Positions 7,959 to 16,350 of a stretch of 64,000 bases of DNA are shown one piece after another. The translations under genes and the position numbers were made by a program. Location of the stretch: assembly GCF_026342435.1 (NCBI RefSeq), contig NZ_JAPEMT010000003.1, positions 930,001-994,000 of the forward strand. Reading direction: 5' to 3'. Origin of the DNA: Streptomyces sp. NBC_00237. Lineage in GTDB: Bacteria; Actinomycetota; Actinomycetes; Streptomycetales; Streptomycetaceae. Within the stretch, counting starts at the first letter, position 1, and each line of letters opens with the position of its first letter. The notes beneath the pieces are model-generated. The model was not told the DNA's origin and did not search any database. It worked only from the letters and a program-made list of their open reading frames with translations.

Positions 7959-8215
7959 GACGGGGAAGACACGGGGCGGGCACGCGTGGTTGCACCGGCC
8001 CGGGGACACGGGGAAGCAAAGCGGCCGACACCCGTTCCGCCGTGGCGGGTGACATGGGGTGTCGGCCTCCCAGACACGCCTCCCCGCAAGGGAAGTTCGT
8101 GCTGCGGCCCGTCTGCCACCCGCCCCCGCGCGGTGGGGGCGGCGCGCTGCGTGCTGTGCCGCCCCGGGGATGGCTGCGGGGGCGGTTCACTCATTTGTGT
8201 CCGGCGGTGGGGTTC

Positions 8216-8640
8216 CCCGCCAACCCTCCTTCACGGACGTCCGCACAGCCATCGACGATCACGGCACCGAGCACTCCTTCGCACGGGACCTCACCCCTCT
8301 GGAAGATGCCTGGGGGCTCGGTTTCCATCTCCGCGCGGAGATGCCCGAGCTCCGGGTGCGAACCTCGCGGCACGAGGACGGGGTGAACGCCTGGCTCCAC
8401 GACGGCACGTCATGGGCGATGCTCGCGGCGGCCGGCGGCGGCAGGACGATCGCCACACACAGCGGACCCCGCCGCCTCGCCGACGCCCTGGCCGAAGCCT
8501 GGGGCCGGTGGGAGAAGTCCGGGAAGCCGACGGTCTACGACTACGGCATGACCGTGGCTGACCACGGTGCCACCCAGTACGTATGGATCAACGATCCATC
8601 AACACCGGTGCAGCAACAGCAGTGCACGACATCTCGGTAG
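8216..8640 (+). pseudogene. PIMT-like methyltransferase, C-terminal domain remnant
   Basis: The plus strand encodes ~140 residues ending PTVYDYGMTVADHGATQYVW, which parallels the C-terminus of the complete methyltransferase at 21046-22158 (SLWDFGMTVEPGRQYIW). The SAM-binding N-terminal domain is missing and the upstream frame (from 8059) is an unrelated read-through. It is the accessory C-terminal domain of a second protein-isoaspartate-methyltransferase homologue, left after a deletion. No precursor-like peptide gene is seen upstream. Confidence 0.65.
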
Positions 8641-8770
8641 AAGCGGCCTGGAGCTCACCTGCGACCGCTGAGAGAGGGCCCAGAACACCCCTCGAACGCG
8701 GCACAGGACTCCACAGCGGCCGCCATCACCCCCATGACCCGGCACAACACCGGCTAGCCTGGCTTCCCGG

Positions 8771-8844
8771 TGGGGTGTAGCGCAGAGGTTGACGCGCGCG
8801 GTCTCCAAAACCGCGAGGACGCCGGTTCGAATCCGGTCACCCCA
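8771..8844 (+). tRNA. tRNA-Trp (anticodon CCA), divergent
   Basis: A cloverleaf can be drawn: acceptor 8771-8777 with 8838-8844 (TGGGGTG/CACCCCA), U8-A9, D-stem GCGC/GCGC, anticodon stem GCGGT/ACCGC with loop CTCCAAA and anticodon CCA at 8805-8807, and T-arm GCCGG-TTCGAAT-CCGGT. It is unusual in having no base between the D- and anticodon stems, a 6-nt variable loop and a poor discriminator/CCA end (ACCAC follows). It differs strongly from the usual actinobacterial tRNA-Trp and is probably an extra copy from a mobile element, or a degenerate one. Confidence 0.7.
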
Positions 8845-8889
8845 CCACTACGGCAGGTCCCGCCCAGCCGCAGTCGCCGGTACCTGTGG

Positions 8890-9095
8890 TCATCGCATCG
8901 CCGCCTTCTTCGCCGTCGCCCACCGCATCCCCAGCACATCCAGCACGCCCCGACCGTCGCCCCCCGCCCGGCCCCGCGCCACTCCGCGGCCATCTGCGCC
9001 AGCAGACCCGTCGTCGGCACAAGCACCGACACCCGCCGCGCGCGAGCCGTTGAGCGGCCACCGCCGCGATCCGCGTTTTGCCCGATTCCGAAAAT
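8890..9095 (-). pseudogene. Superfamily II helicase remnant
   Basis: On the minus strand a Walker A segment (SGKTRIAAVAAQRLARGG) is followed, after a one-base frame change, by the motif Ia stretch VLVPTTGLLAQMAAEWRGAG. After a large deletion comes LDVLGMRWATAKKAA and a stop, which resembles the helicase-associated repeats of actinobacterial phage-type helicases. Motifs II-VI are missing. A similar helicase-associated fragment lies at 20674-20800. Confidence 0.6.
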
Positions 9096-9120
9096 CAGCA
9101 GGCGACTTCGCCCAGGCCGC

Positions 9121-9705
9121 TCAGTCGACGGGCTCGGTTCGCCGACGCCGTTCCAGGTGCGCTGCCCACAACCCCAGTGCTCCTGTGGTCATCACGCCCC
9201 ACACCGCCCAGCCGAGCGACGAGCCGAAGCGGTCCTTCGTCGACATGCTGGTGTCGAGGGCGTCGCCGGACGACACGCCGAACCACAGCCCGCCGTTCAG
9301 GTAGAAGGCGACTCGGACTGCTCTGGCCCCGGCAGACCGCAGCTCATGCAGCAGCAGCGCCCGCTTGAACCGATCCAAGATCGATGCTCTTGCCCCCCGG
9401 CGGGTTTCGACGAGCAGGGCCTCGACCTCACGCAGCACGGTGTCCAGCGAGCTGGCCACCTCTTCTCGCGTCCTGCGGATGTCTGCCCCCGGCCTGATCT
9501 CCTCGTACGTACTGAACCACTGGCCGAGGAAGCTCAGATAGGCAGTCGCCTCCTCGATCCCGCGCTTGCGTTGCATGTGCGCACTACGCCGCGCCAGCCA
9601 CTCCTGGACCACCAGCGCCACAGCTCCGACGAAGGCGGCCGCGCCTGCGGCCAGCGCCGCGTTCGCGGCGCTGGCCCATGGTCCTTGGGCCATTCCGTAC
9701 GCCAT
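9121..9705 (-). CDS. Putative membrane protein of unknown function
   Basis: A 194-aa protein with an N-terminal hydrophobic segment (residues ~10-33, ALAAGAAAFVGAVALVVQEW), a charged helical central region rich in Arg and Glu, and a second membrane helix near the C-terminus (GWAVWGVMTTGALGLWAAHL) ending in ERRRRTEPVD. The charged middle is presumably cytosolic and could form a coiled coil. No family is recognised. The ATG at 9705 is the only good start, without a clear ribosome-binding site. Confidence 0.6.
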   Translation of the reverse strand: MAYGMAQGPWASAANAALAAGAAAFVGAVALVVQEWLARRSAHMQRKRGIEEATAYLSFLGQWFSTYEEIRPGADIRRTREEVASSLDTVLREVEALLVETRRGARASILDRFKRALLLHELRSAGARAVRVAFYLNGGLWFGVSSGDALDTSMSTKDRFGSSLGWAVWGVMTTGALGLWAAHLERRRRTEPVD

Positions 9706-10213
9706 GGACGCATAGTGGCACCATCCCCGGGCGTCAACCAGGGTGCCCGCGCCACCTCTCCGGGCGACTGATGCGTGCGATCAGCCCGCGCCGTACGGAA
9801 AGGCCCTCCCCCGCTTGGCTTTCAGCGCGGCCTGCAGGCCAACGCGACCCGGGGGATGTTCGGTCGGCTCCCTCTCAAAGAACGCCTCCCCAACGCAGTC
9901 CACTTCACCAGCACCGCTTAGGTAGGTACCTGTGGGAGGTGTTGCCGGTTTCGGGAGGTGCCTGACGGGTCCGGGGCCCTTGGATGTCGGCGGGATGTGA
10001 GGGCGCTCATGCGTGCGAGCGGGGGCAGCGGGCGCGGTTGGGTGCTCTGGCCCGAGGCAAGCTGTGTGCGAGGCCGCTGTGTGACCTCTTCGGGGCCGTA
10101 GTGCCGGGGAACTCCCGCTCCTGGGCGCTGGTTCACGAAGTGGCACCCGTCGGGCGAAGCAGGAGGGGAGGCTGCTTCGCCCGATGGGCGGCGTCGCCCG
10201 CCCGGAGGCGGGG
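9706..10213. other. No gene; IS-end-like sequence at about 9880-9915
   Basis: No supported gene in ~500 bp. The stretch around 9883-9915 (GTCCACTTCACCAGCACCGC) resembles the sequence flanking the IS630-type remnant at 61946-61990 (CCAACTTCACCAGCTTCGCTTAG). This suggests a solitary end of a related IS. A hairpin (CGGGCGAAGCAGGAG with GGCTGCTTCGCCCG) occurs near 10150-10180. Confidence 0.35.
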
Positions 10214-10344
10214 TCAGGGGTACCAGCGTTCCTGCCAGGCCGGGTGCAGCTCATAGGGCAGGGCCAGGGCTTTCATCGTGGTGAACGCCAGGACTGAACC
10301 GTTCCGGGTTCGATAGAGACTTGATTCCGTGTAAGGATTGAGTC

Positions 10345-10671
10345 ATGGCACGCCCTTCCTCCTATCCCCCTGAGCTGCGGAAACGAGCGGTCCGTATGGT
10401 CGCCGAGATCCGCGGTGACTATCCGAACGAGTCGGCCGCTTTGAGGGCCGTCGCCCAGAAACTCGGGATCGGTTCGGCCGAGACCCTGCGGAACTGGGTG
10501 AAGCGGGACGAGGTCGACTCCGGTCAGCGGCCGGGGACGACCACGGAGGAGTCCGCGCAGATCAAGGCGATGAAGAAGGAGATCGCCGAACTGAAGCGGG
10601 CGAACGACATCCTGAAGGCCGCGGCGAGTTTCTTCGCGGCCGAGCTCGACCGGCCACACACGCGCTCGTAG
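10345..10671 (+). CDS. IS3-family transposase OrfA
   Basis: A 108-aa DNA-binding component: helix-turn-helix in the first ~60 residues (YPPELRKRAVRMVAEI ... LRNWVKRDE) and a leucine-zipper coiled coil (QIKAMKKEIAELKRANDILK). The -1 frame continues into OrfB, so the active transposase would be made by programmed -1 frameshifting near the end of OrfA. The ATG lies 50 bp inside the left inverted repeat. Confidence 0.92.
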   Translation: MARPSSYPPELRKRAVRMVAEIRGDYPNESAALRAVAQKLGIGSAETLRNWVKRDEVDSGQRPGTTTEESAQIKAMKKEIAELKRANDILKAAASFFAAELDRPHTRS

Positions 10672-10724
10672 CGTTCATCGACGAGCACCGGGCCCGCTTC
10701 GGCGGTGTCGAGCCGATCTGCCGC

Positions 10725-11597
10725 GTGCTCACCGAGCACGACTGCAAGATCGCCCCGTCCACCTATTACGCCCACCACAAACGACTCCGGGCCCCGTCGG
10801 CCCGCACCGTCCGCGACGCCGAACTGAAGCCGCTCATCCGGCAGATCTTCGTGTCCAACTACCGTGTCTACGGCGCCAGGAAGGTCTGGCGTGAGCTGCA
10901 CCGACAAGGTCACATCGTGGCCCGGTGCACCGTCGAACGCCTCATGCGCGAGCTGGGCGTCGCCGGTGCTGTCCGGGGAAAGAAGATCATCACCACCATC
11001 CCGGACAGTTCCGTGGAACGGGCACCGGACCTGCTGGACCGCAACTTCGTCGCGCCGGCCCCCAACCGCTGCTGGGTCGCTGACTTCACCCACGTCAAGA
11101 CCTGGTCCGGCGTCGTCTACGTCGCGTTCGTCGTCGACACCTTCTCCCGCCGGATCGTCGGCTGGTCAGCCGCCACGTCGAAGGAGACCAGGCTCGTCCT
11201 GGACGCCCTGGACATGGCCCTGTGGCAACGTGACCGCGATAAACAGCCTTACCAGCGGGGCGAGTTGATACATCATTCCGATGCCGGGTCGCAATACACG
11301 AGTTTTCGGCTCGCCGAGCACCTGGACGCCGCCGGCATCGCGGCCTCCATCGGTTCGGTCGGCGACGCCTACGACAACGCCCTCATGGAGTCCACGATCG
11401 GCCTGTTCAAGACCGAGCTGATCAAGCCCGGCCGACCTTGGCGAACCCTTTCGCATGTCGAACTCGCCACCGCCGAATGGATCGACTGGTACTGCCACCG
11501 CCGACTCCACGGTGAAATAGGGCACATCCCACCCGTCGAATACGAGACCAACTACTACCGCAAAACCCCGAAATCCCAGGTCACAACCACAATCTAG
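10725..11597 (+). CDS. IS3-family transposase OrfB (DDE integrase core)
   Basis: A 290-aa catalytic component, in the -1 frame relative to OrfA and open further upstream (AFIDEHRARFGGVEPICRVL), so a fused OrfAB is likely. It shows the rve-type core: VADFTHVKTWSGVVYVAFVV with the first Asp, IHHSDAGSQYTS with the second Asp, and DNALMESTIGLFKTELI with the catalytic Glu. The DNA-binding region YRVYGARKVWRELHRQG precedes the core. No disruptions. It ends 27 bp before the right inverted-repeat edge. Confidence 0.93.
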   Translation: MLTEHDCKIAPSTYYAHHKRLRAPSARTVRDAELKPLIRQIFVSNYRVYGARKVWRELHRQGHIVARCTVERLMRELGVAGAVRGKKIITTIPDSSVERAPDLLDRNFVAPAPNRCWVADFTHVKTWSGVVYVAFVVDTFSRRIVGWSAATSKETRLVLDALDMALWQRDRDKQPYQRGELIHHSDAGSQYTSFRLAEHLDAAGIAASIGSVGDAYDNALMESTIGLFKTELIKPGRPWRTLSHVELATAEWIDWYCHRRLHGEIGHIPPVEYETNYYRKTPKSQVTTTI

Positions 11598-11725
11598 AGT
11601 CTCTACCGAACCCGGAACGGTTCAACGAGAGTGCAGCCCCGTTCGTGGAAGAGCAACGCCTCGCGCTCCTCCTCGGCCCAGCGCAGGCCCAGGAAGTCCG
11701 CCAGCATCCTGACCTCCGCCACGAG

Positions 11726-11977
11726 TCAGCCAGTTTTGCTTGCCGCAGTACGCAGGGAAGCCCCCAGACCGGAGGAGGACACCGATCGTCCCGCCCGCAA
11801 GACCTCAGGCGCCATCAGAACCAGAGAACAGCCCTCCTCACGGTTTGAGACTGCCTCCCGCGCCTCGACAAACGCCTCCCGAAGTTGCTTGTGCAGCCAC
11901 GCGTGAAGGGCGCCAGCCCCGGGGGCGTGCCCGGGTGGGCTCGGTTCCGCGTGGGTGTCGTGGTCATGCGGTATCAC
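11726..11977 (-). CDS. Small hypothetical protein
   Basis: A possible 83-aa product from a GTG start, with a protein-like helical middle (LHAWLHKQLREAFVEAREAV) and a low-complexity Ser/Gly end. There is no family match and the ribosome-binding site is weak. It could be a remnant interrupted by the neighbouring IS insertion. Confidence 0.3.
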   Translation of the reverse strand: MIPHDHDTHAEPSPPGHAPGAGALHAWLHKQLREAFVEAREAVSNREEGCSLVLMAPEVLRAGRSVSSSGLGASLRTAASKTG

Positions 11978-12092
11978 CCTGATGCGAGGGCACAGGCAGC
12001 GCTTTGAGCTCGTAACACGGTTCTCCGCAGGGGTGTTAGCGTCATCGCTGTGTCCGCACGACCAGCGGATGCGTTTCCTATCTGGGGGATAT

Positions 12093-12632
12093 ATGCGTGT
12101 CATTCGGTTGGCTCTCGTCAGCTCACTCGCGGCGGTCTCGCTCGTTGGATCGTCCTTCGCCACGGCGAGCGCGGAGCAGCTTCCTGCGCCGCAGCCGAGC
12201 CCCGCGGTTGAGGCCGCACCCAACGTCGAAGGTTCCCTTTCCGCCGCAGCGCCCATCGGTCTCTTCGTGACGACTGGCGACAAGGTTCACTACTCGACCT
12301 CGAAGCCGGGGTCTCCCGCGGCGATGTCTGGTCACGGCTGGTGGATCAAGGGGACGACGAAAGCCACCAAGGCCAACATCTCCATCTGGCTTGAGGTGAA
12401 GTCCGGGAAGGGCTGGCGCGTGGTCGGCTCGGGCGTGAAGAAGAACGCGTACCCCGGCGGTGGCAGCAAGGGGCGGGCGACGGCACGCATGGTGTGCGCC
12501 CAGGGTCCAGTCGCTCCGGGTACGAAGTGGACGTACCGCACGCGGATCGATGTTGACCTGATCGGGCACGCCGACAGCAGCGAGCAGGCCGTAACGGCGC
12601 CGCAGTCGTACCCCTGCCTGCCCCAGGCATAG
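12093..12632 (+). CDS. Secreted protein of unknown function
   Basis: A 179-aa protein. ATG at 12093 with GGGGGA upstream fits better than the longer frame. A Sec signal peptide (MRVIRLALVSSLAAVSLVGS ... ATASA) precedes a Pro-rich linker and a ~100-residue domain rich in beta strands (GHGWWIKGTTKATKANISIW, KGWRVVGSGVKKN, TKWTYRTRIDVDLIGHADSS). Two Cys (MVCAQG, YPCLPQA) probably form a disulphide. It looks like a small beta-sandwich exported to the cell surface. Function unknown. Confidence 0.8.
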   Translation: MRVIRLALVSSLAAVSLVGSSFATASAEQLPAPQPSPAVEAAPNVEGSLSAAAPIGLFVTTGDKVHYSTSKPGSPAAMSGHGWWIKGTTKATKANISIWLEVKSGKGWRVVGSGVKKNAYPGGGSKGRATARMVCAQGPVAPGTKWTYRTRIDVDLIGHADSSEQAVTAPQSYPCLPQA

Positions 12633-12639
12633 TCGGTAG

Positions 12640-13422
12640 GTGATTCCTTTGACCGGTATGGATTCGACACTGATCGTCAGCCTCACGGGCTCGATCGAAC
12701 TTCACGAGTGGGCCGCCCGGCTGTACGCGGACGGCCGGGACGACGACGCGTTCGGCCTGATCGTCAGACAGGGCGTCATGCAAAGCCTGACGGAGTTCCA
12801 CGGGTCGAAGGAATCCCCCCGGGTCAGCTGGAGCCATCACGACGCGGGCGACTCGTGGACCGGAAGCTCCGACGCACCCGAACTGATCTGGCTGCAGGTC
12901 GACACTGCCCAATCGGCACCGGGCAGACTTCCGCTGCAGCCGATCGGGGCCGTGCTCGACCGGGTTCTCAGGAAGGTCGGCACACCGCGGATCGATGAGG
13001 GTGACTTCCTCATCCCGCTAGGCCGGTTCCCCCGTGACCCGATGGAGTTCGCCTACGACCGTGACTGGTTCGAGTTCTCCGACCCGGACCGGTCGGAAGT
13101 GACCGGCATCGAGCTGTATGCATCGGCCGGCGAGGGTGGCGAGAGTACGGACGTGGCCGACGTGGCCGCGACGGCTCAGACATGGCTCGGTGACGCAGCC
13201 GTACTGGCAGTAAACGACCGTCCCGCCCCGGGGCCGGTCGAATTCCGAGGATCTCCCTACGTACCGCTGGAGTTCCTCGGCCAGGTCGACTGCACGGTCC
13301 GCGAGTGGTCGATCGAGGCACTGGCCTGGCTGACCGAAGTCCTCGGCTGGGCGATGTCGAGTGCGGGGTGTGGGAACCACGGGCTCGTACGGCTACGCAG
13401 ACAGCCCACCACACGCGCCTGA
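12640..13422 (+). CDS. Hypothetical cytoplasmic protein
   Basis: A 260-aa soluble acidic protein starting at GTG 12640 or ATG 12658, only 7 nt after the secreted protein, so the two may be cotranscribed. It has a mixed helix/strand pattern with conserved-looking blocks (TLIVSLTGSIELHEWAARLY, FLIPLGRFPRDPMEFAYDRD) and no motif of a known enzyme. The last ~15 residues become basic and may be a frame-end extension. A strong hairpin follows at once. Function unknown. Confidence 0.7.
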   Translation: MIPLTGMDSTLIVSLTGSIELHEWAARLYADGRDDDAFGLIVRQGVMQSLTEFHGSKESPRVSWSHHDAGDSWTGSSDAPELIWLQVDTAQSAPGRLPLQPIGAVLDRVLRKVGTPRIDEGDFLIPLGRFPRDPMEFAYDRDWFEFSDPDRSEVTGIELYASAGEGGESTDVADVAATAQTWLGDAAVLAVNDRPAPGPVEFRGSPYVPLEFLGQVDCTVREWSIEALAWLTEVLGWAMSSAGCGNHGLVRLRRQPTTRA

Positions 13423-13431
13423 ACGGCCCGG

Positions 13432-13473
13432 GCCCCGCAGTTCCCCCCTGGGGAGGGAGGGGAACTGCGGGGC
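13432..13473. terminator. Hairpin terminator
   Basis: A 15-bp perfect stem (GCCCCGCAGTTCCCC at 13432-13446 with its complement at 13459-13473) lies just after the stop at 13422. It ends the 12093-13422 transcript. Confidence 0.8.
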
Positions 13474-13496
13474 ACTTCCGTTCACTGCGCCCCGCC

Positions 13497-13960
13497 CGTC
13501 TGAGCTGCCGCTGCTGGCCGGTCCCGCCGGGCACATCCCGTCGCCTCTACAGCCGCTGCGCGACACTCTTGTCCTGGCTGAGCGTCCCCGCGGCATCTTG
13601 CACTGGCTCAAGCACAGCCCGAACGCGGCCCTCTTCGCTAGCCTGGCCGCCTCCGGTGAACCGATCACCCACCAGTGGCTCGATCAGATCCCGCCCAGTC
13701 GGCATCTGCGCTACGTCCGCCATACCCTCGTGCACCTCGGCGCCCTCCCGGAGTGGGATGAGGAACTCGAACGCATCCCCGCCTGGCTGGACACGGTCCT
13801 GGCCGACCGTCCGCCCGGCCACGTTCAGTTGGTCCGCCCCTACGCGCGCTGGCACCTGCTGCGACGAGCCCGACGACGCGCCGCCCGGCGGAGCCGGGCT
13901 CGTTCCTCCGAACCCGGGTCTTGGTGGCCCTGGAGTTCCTTGCCTGGCTGGACGACCATG
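13497..13960 (+). pseudogene. Phage-integrase-like (tyrosine-recombinase-associated) protein, fragment
   Basis: The plus strand encodes LRDTLVLAERPRGILHWLKH, then SGEPITHQWLDQIPPSRHLR, and a terminal YARWHLLRRARRRAARR. This block recurs in actinobacterial site-specific recombinase-like proteins. After a frame change near 13900 the homology continues as VLVALEFLAWLDDHGLDL. The catalytic C-terminal domain is missing. It is the first of three unrelated gene pieces that happen to lie in one long open frame. Confidence 0.5.
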
Positions 13961-13983
13961 GCCTTGACCTTGGCCGACCGGAA

Positions 13984-14082
13984 AGGGCGCCCCGTGGCGC
14001 TCATCGGCCTGGTCCGCGTCAGCACCGACCAGCAGAAGACCCGGCGCCAGCACGACGCCCTCGGCCCGATCTGCCTCAAGTC
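13984..14082 (+). pseudogene. Serine recombinase (resolvase) N-terminal fragment
   Basis: About 33 residues, ALIGLVRVSTDQQKTRRQHD and ALGPICLK, match the start of the resolvase catalytic domain. RVSTD carries the nucleophilic Ser and preceding Arg. The rest of the domain is absent because the sequence switches directly to a transposase C-terminus. Confidence 0.65.
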
Positions 14083-14283
14083 CGGAGTCGAGGGCGCGGT
14101 CAACGAGTTCGCCCACGGACGCGGCATGGGCCGCTGTCGCTACCGAAAACAGGGAATGGCCCACATTCCGCACAACCTGACGGCCATCGCCGTCAACATC
14201 GAACGCCTCGGCGGACTGCTGCCAAACGAGGAAGCCCTCGCTCCCCGCCGACCAACGGCCTTCCAGAACTACCTCGACCAGCG
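14083..14283 (+). pseudogene. IS1182-family transposase C-terminal fragment
   Basis: The segment reads VEGAVNEFAHGRGMGRCRYR, then HNLTAIAVNIERLGGLLPNE and PTAFQNYLDQR, the conserved end of IS1182-type transposases. VEGAVNEF contains the position of the catalytic Glu. It is cut at both sides; the DUF4386 remnant begins immediately downstream on the other strand. Confidence 0.75.
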
Positions 14284-14285
14284 CG

Positions 14286-14642
14286 TAGTACTCCTGCGAG
14301 TTGGCTGATAGCGACCAGGAAGACCCCTGCGTAGGCGAGCCTCAGGTAGGCGGCCAGGGTCGCGAGTCCTTCGTGGACCGGCCGGAAGAACACCAGGAGT
14401 GCCCATGCCACGACCACGTCCAAGGCGGCTGCCAGGACCAGGCTCGCCACGCCGAACCGGAAGAGCGAGTCGGAGTCGAGTAGGTCCTGAACTGTCTTCT
14501 CCGCGTCGCCTTCGGAGACCAGCCCTTCCAGAACAAGGAATTGGGCAAAGAGGGCGAGCAGGGCAACCAGCAGAAGACTGAGGCCGGCCACCATGCCTGC
14601 GCTGCGTACGGTGCGCTCCGTCGTTCCTGACAAGTTCATCAT
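14286..14642 (-). pseudogene. DUF4386 membrane protein, truncated
   Basis: From ATG 14642 the product shows four hydrophobic segments (MVAGLSLLLVALLALFAQFL; FRFGVASLVLAAALDVVVAW; LAAYLRLAYAGVFLVAISQL) in the pattern of DUF4386 proteins, including the conserved LDVVVAW and FRLVYA-like blocks. Homology stops after AISQLAGVL at the junction with the IS1182 fragment. About the last third is lost. A second member of the family follows at 14746. Confidence 0.7.
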
Positions 14643-14745
14643 GCTCACTGGCCCCAGAGCGGGACACCACAGCTATTCCACTGGCCGTGGTATGGATTTT
14701 GGCTCCGGCCGCGTCGGCACCCCGCCCCGTGTGACCCGTGGGGTG

Positions 14746-15375
14746 TCATCGGGTGCTCGCCTGGGGGACCGCCGGGGTGCATGTTTCCTGTGAGGCATTT
14801 TTGACAGGCCGGAACCCCTTGAGGAGCAGAACCAACGGGAAGACGATCTCGAATACCCCGCCTGGAACGTAGAACACGATACCGACTCCGGAATCGAGGT
14901 CGGCGATGCCCAGTACATCGGCCAGGACGCCCAGTAGCAGAACCGAATACCCGGCCAATCCCAGTACGGACAGCCATACGGCGACCAGGCGCGAGCGGAG
15001 CAGTACGTACGAGAGGGTGACCCCGCCCGCGCCCGCGAACGCATAAACGAGGAGAGCGTAGTCGTGGAAATCCTGACGGCTCGCCAGGAAATAGATACCC
15101 ACTGCGATGATGATCGAGCATTCTGTGGCCCTCAGAACCAGGTACGCCAGGGGTGCCCGTTTTCCGTGCGGCCTCAGCACGGAAAGCAAGAGGATACCGA
15201 TGGCCGCCACCGCAAGCCCCGTGTACCCCTCCAGCAGCACCCCGGCGAGCAGGCCGGCGAAGCCCTTCCTCCCGCTTGAAAAATACTCCGCTACAAGGGA
15301 GCTGCCGACCGCGAAGGTCAGAGAGGAGGAGAGGAAGAGGAAACCCACCAGAACAGCGATCCGCCGGTGCGTCAT
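14746..15375 (-). CDS. DUF4386-like integral membrane protein
   Basis: A 209-aa protein with about six membrane helices, from MTHRRIAVLVGFLFLSSSLT to PGGVFEIVFPLVLLLKGFRP. The ATG has GGGAG 6 nt upstream; the longer upstream frame is ignored. The family is common in actinobacteria and firmicutes and its function is unknown. It ends ~100 bp before the truncated paralogue on the same strand, so the two probably arose by duplication and formed a transcription unit. Confidence 0.8.
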   Translation of the reverse strand: MTHRRIAVLVGFLFLSSSLTFAVGSSLVAEYFSSGRKGFAGLLAGVLLEGYTGLAVAAIGILLLSVLRPHGKRAPLAYLVLRATECSIIIAVGIYFLASRQDFHDYALLVYAFAGAGGVTLSYVLLRSRLVAVWLSVLGLAGYSVLLLGVLADVLGIADLDSGVGIVFYVPGGVFEIVFPLVLLLKGFRPVKNASQETCTPAVPQASTR

Positions 15376-16350
15376 ACGAGCTCCCTTCCAGCGCGCAAGC
15401 ACGCCAGGAGCGTCATGTGCCGAAATCTGATTGAGCTCGGCGCACTCATGAACAGCGTGCTCCTGTCCGCGCGCCCTGTCACCCCTCCCGGCAGGCCCGG
15501 ACATGCTTCATCGGACCGATGGGCCGGACAGCGCACTGCGCACCTGGAGTAGCTGTCCTTCGTCTGCACGGTTGCCTGCAATGGCCTCTTGGCCTGCTTC
15601 TGGATGGCAGTATGCGTTTCGCTGCAGATGCGGTCCGTCGTCAGAGCCCGCGAGCGGTCTTCCGGATTCCTCGTGCCTTCCGGGAAGGTGTTCCGCTGAG
15701 GGTGAGCGAGCGTGTCGGCAGCGCTGGTGTAGGTCGGCGCCCGGGCCTCAGCTCCTGGGCCTGGAGGCAGGGGAGCCGCCGACGCGCTCTCGATGCAAAA
15801 GAGCTGATACTCCGTCGAGGGTTGGAGGGCCGCCGCTCCCGGGAAGGCGGCCGTGGCCGTGAGGCCCGTCGTCCGCCTCAGGGCTGTCCTCTCTGACGTG
15901 AAGGGGCGCGGGGTATGCCCTTCGCAGAGGGGACGGAGGCTGAGTACGCGCTCGGCTGTGCGGCCCCAGCCGGGCCTCGAATATCCAACCGAACTCGGGG
16001 GCTGGGAGCCTGCCGTCCTGTCCAGAGATCCATCGGGCACGGCGCGTCCAGCCCAGCGCAGAGTGATCGCTTTGCTGCCGGAACCGGCTCTCAGGCCACT
16101 GGGATCCTGGCCCGCAGATCCTTCTCTCGCGAGCGACCTGCCCAGCCCATTCCCCCTCTTGTTCCTGGGGTGGACGGAGGGCCTGGTTGCCTTTCGACGG
16201 AACCTGGTTGACCTCACTCAGGAGCGTGGCCGTTGGTCAGCTGTTCGGCGTACGGAGGGGCGTAGGGAGGCGTTGACGGTGGTCTCGTGCGGCGGGACGG
16301 TGCCTGCATGCCGCGAAGTCTGCGGTGCCGCGAGAGGGAAGGGGCGCGTC
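15376..16350. other. Nearly 1 kb without a supported gene
   Basis: Long frames are open on both strands because of GC richness, but none has a ribosome-binding site or a family signature. A minus-strand stretch around 15660-15880 has a protein-like composition and may be a remnant. I see no tRNA, terminator or repeat in it. Confidence 0.4.

Larger units (their letters stand above)
10295..11624 (+). mobile_element. Complete IS3-family insertion sequence
   Basis: Ends are inverted repeats beginning TGAACCGTTCCGGGTTCG (10295) and its match at 11624, with one mismatch over ~26 bp. They enclose OrfA and OrfB in the two frames typical of the family. Target duplication is not obvious (only AC is shared at the edges). 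Both ORFs are intact, so the element may be mobile. Confidence 0.88.
10214..11722 (-). pseudogene. Small ORF (58 aa) split by an IS3 element
   Basis: The flanks of the IS3 element on the minus strand join into one 59-codon ORF when the element and a 2-bp AC duplication are removed. The 5' part is 11722-11625 (GTG start, MLADFLGLRWAEEEREALLF). The 3' part is 10294-10214 (LAFTTMKALALPYELHPAWQ, ending ERWYP). The joined product is acidic and helical and resembles no family I can name. There is no good ribosome-binding site, so it may itself be the end of an older gene. Confidence 0.5.

Noticed and set aside
15372..16217. A 281-codon minus-strand frame
   Set aside because: No ribosome-binding site, low-complexity Arg/Pro/Thr composition and no family. 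It overlaps the start of a well-supported gene.
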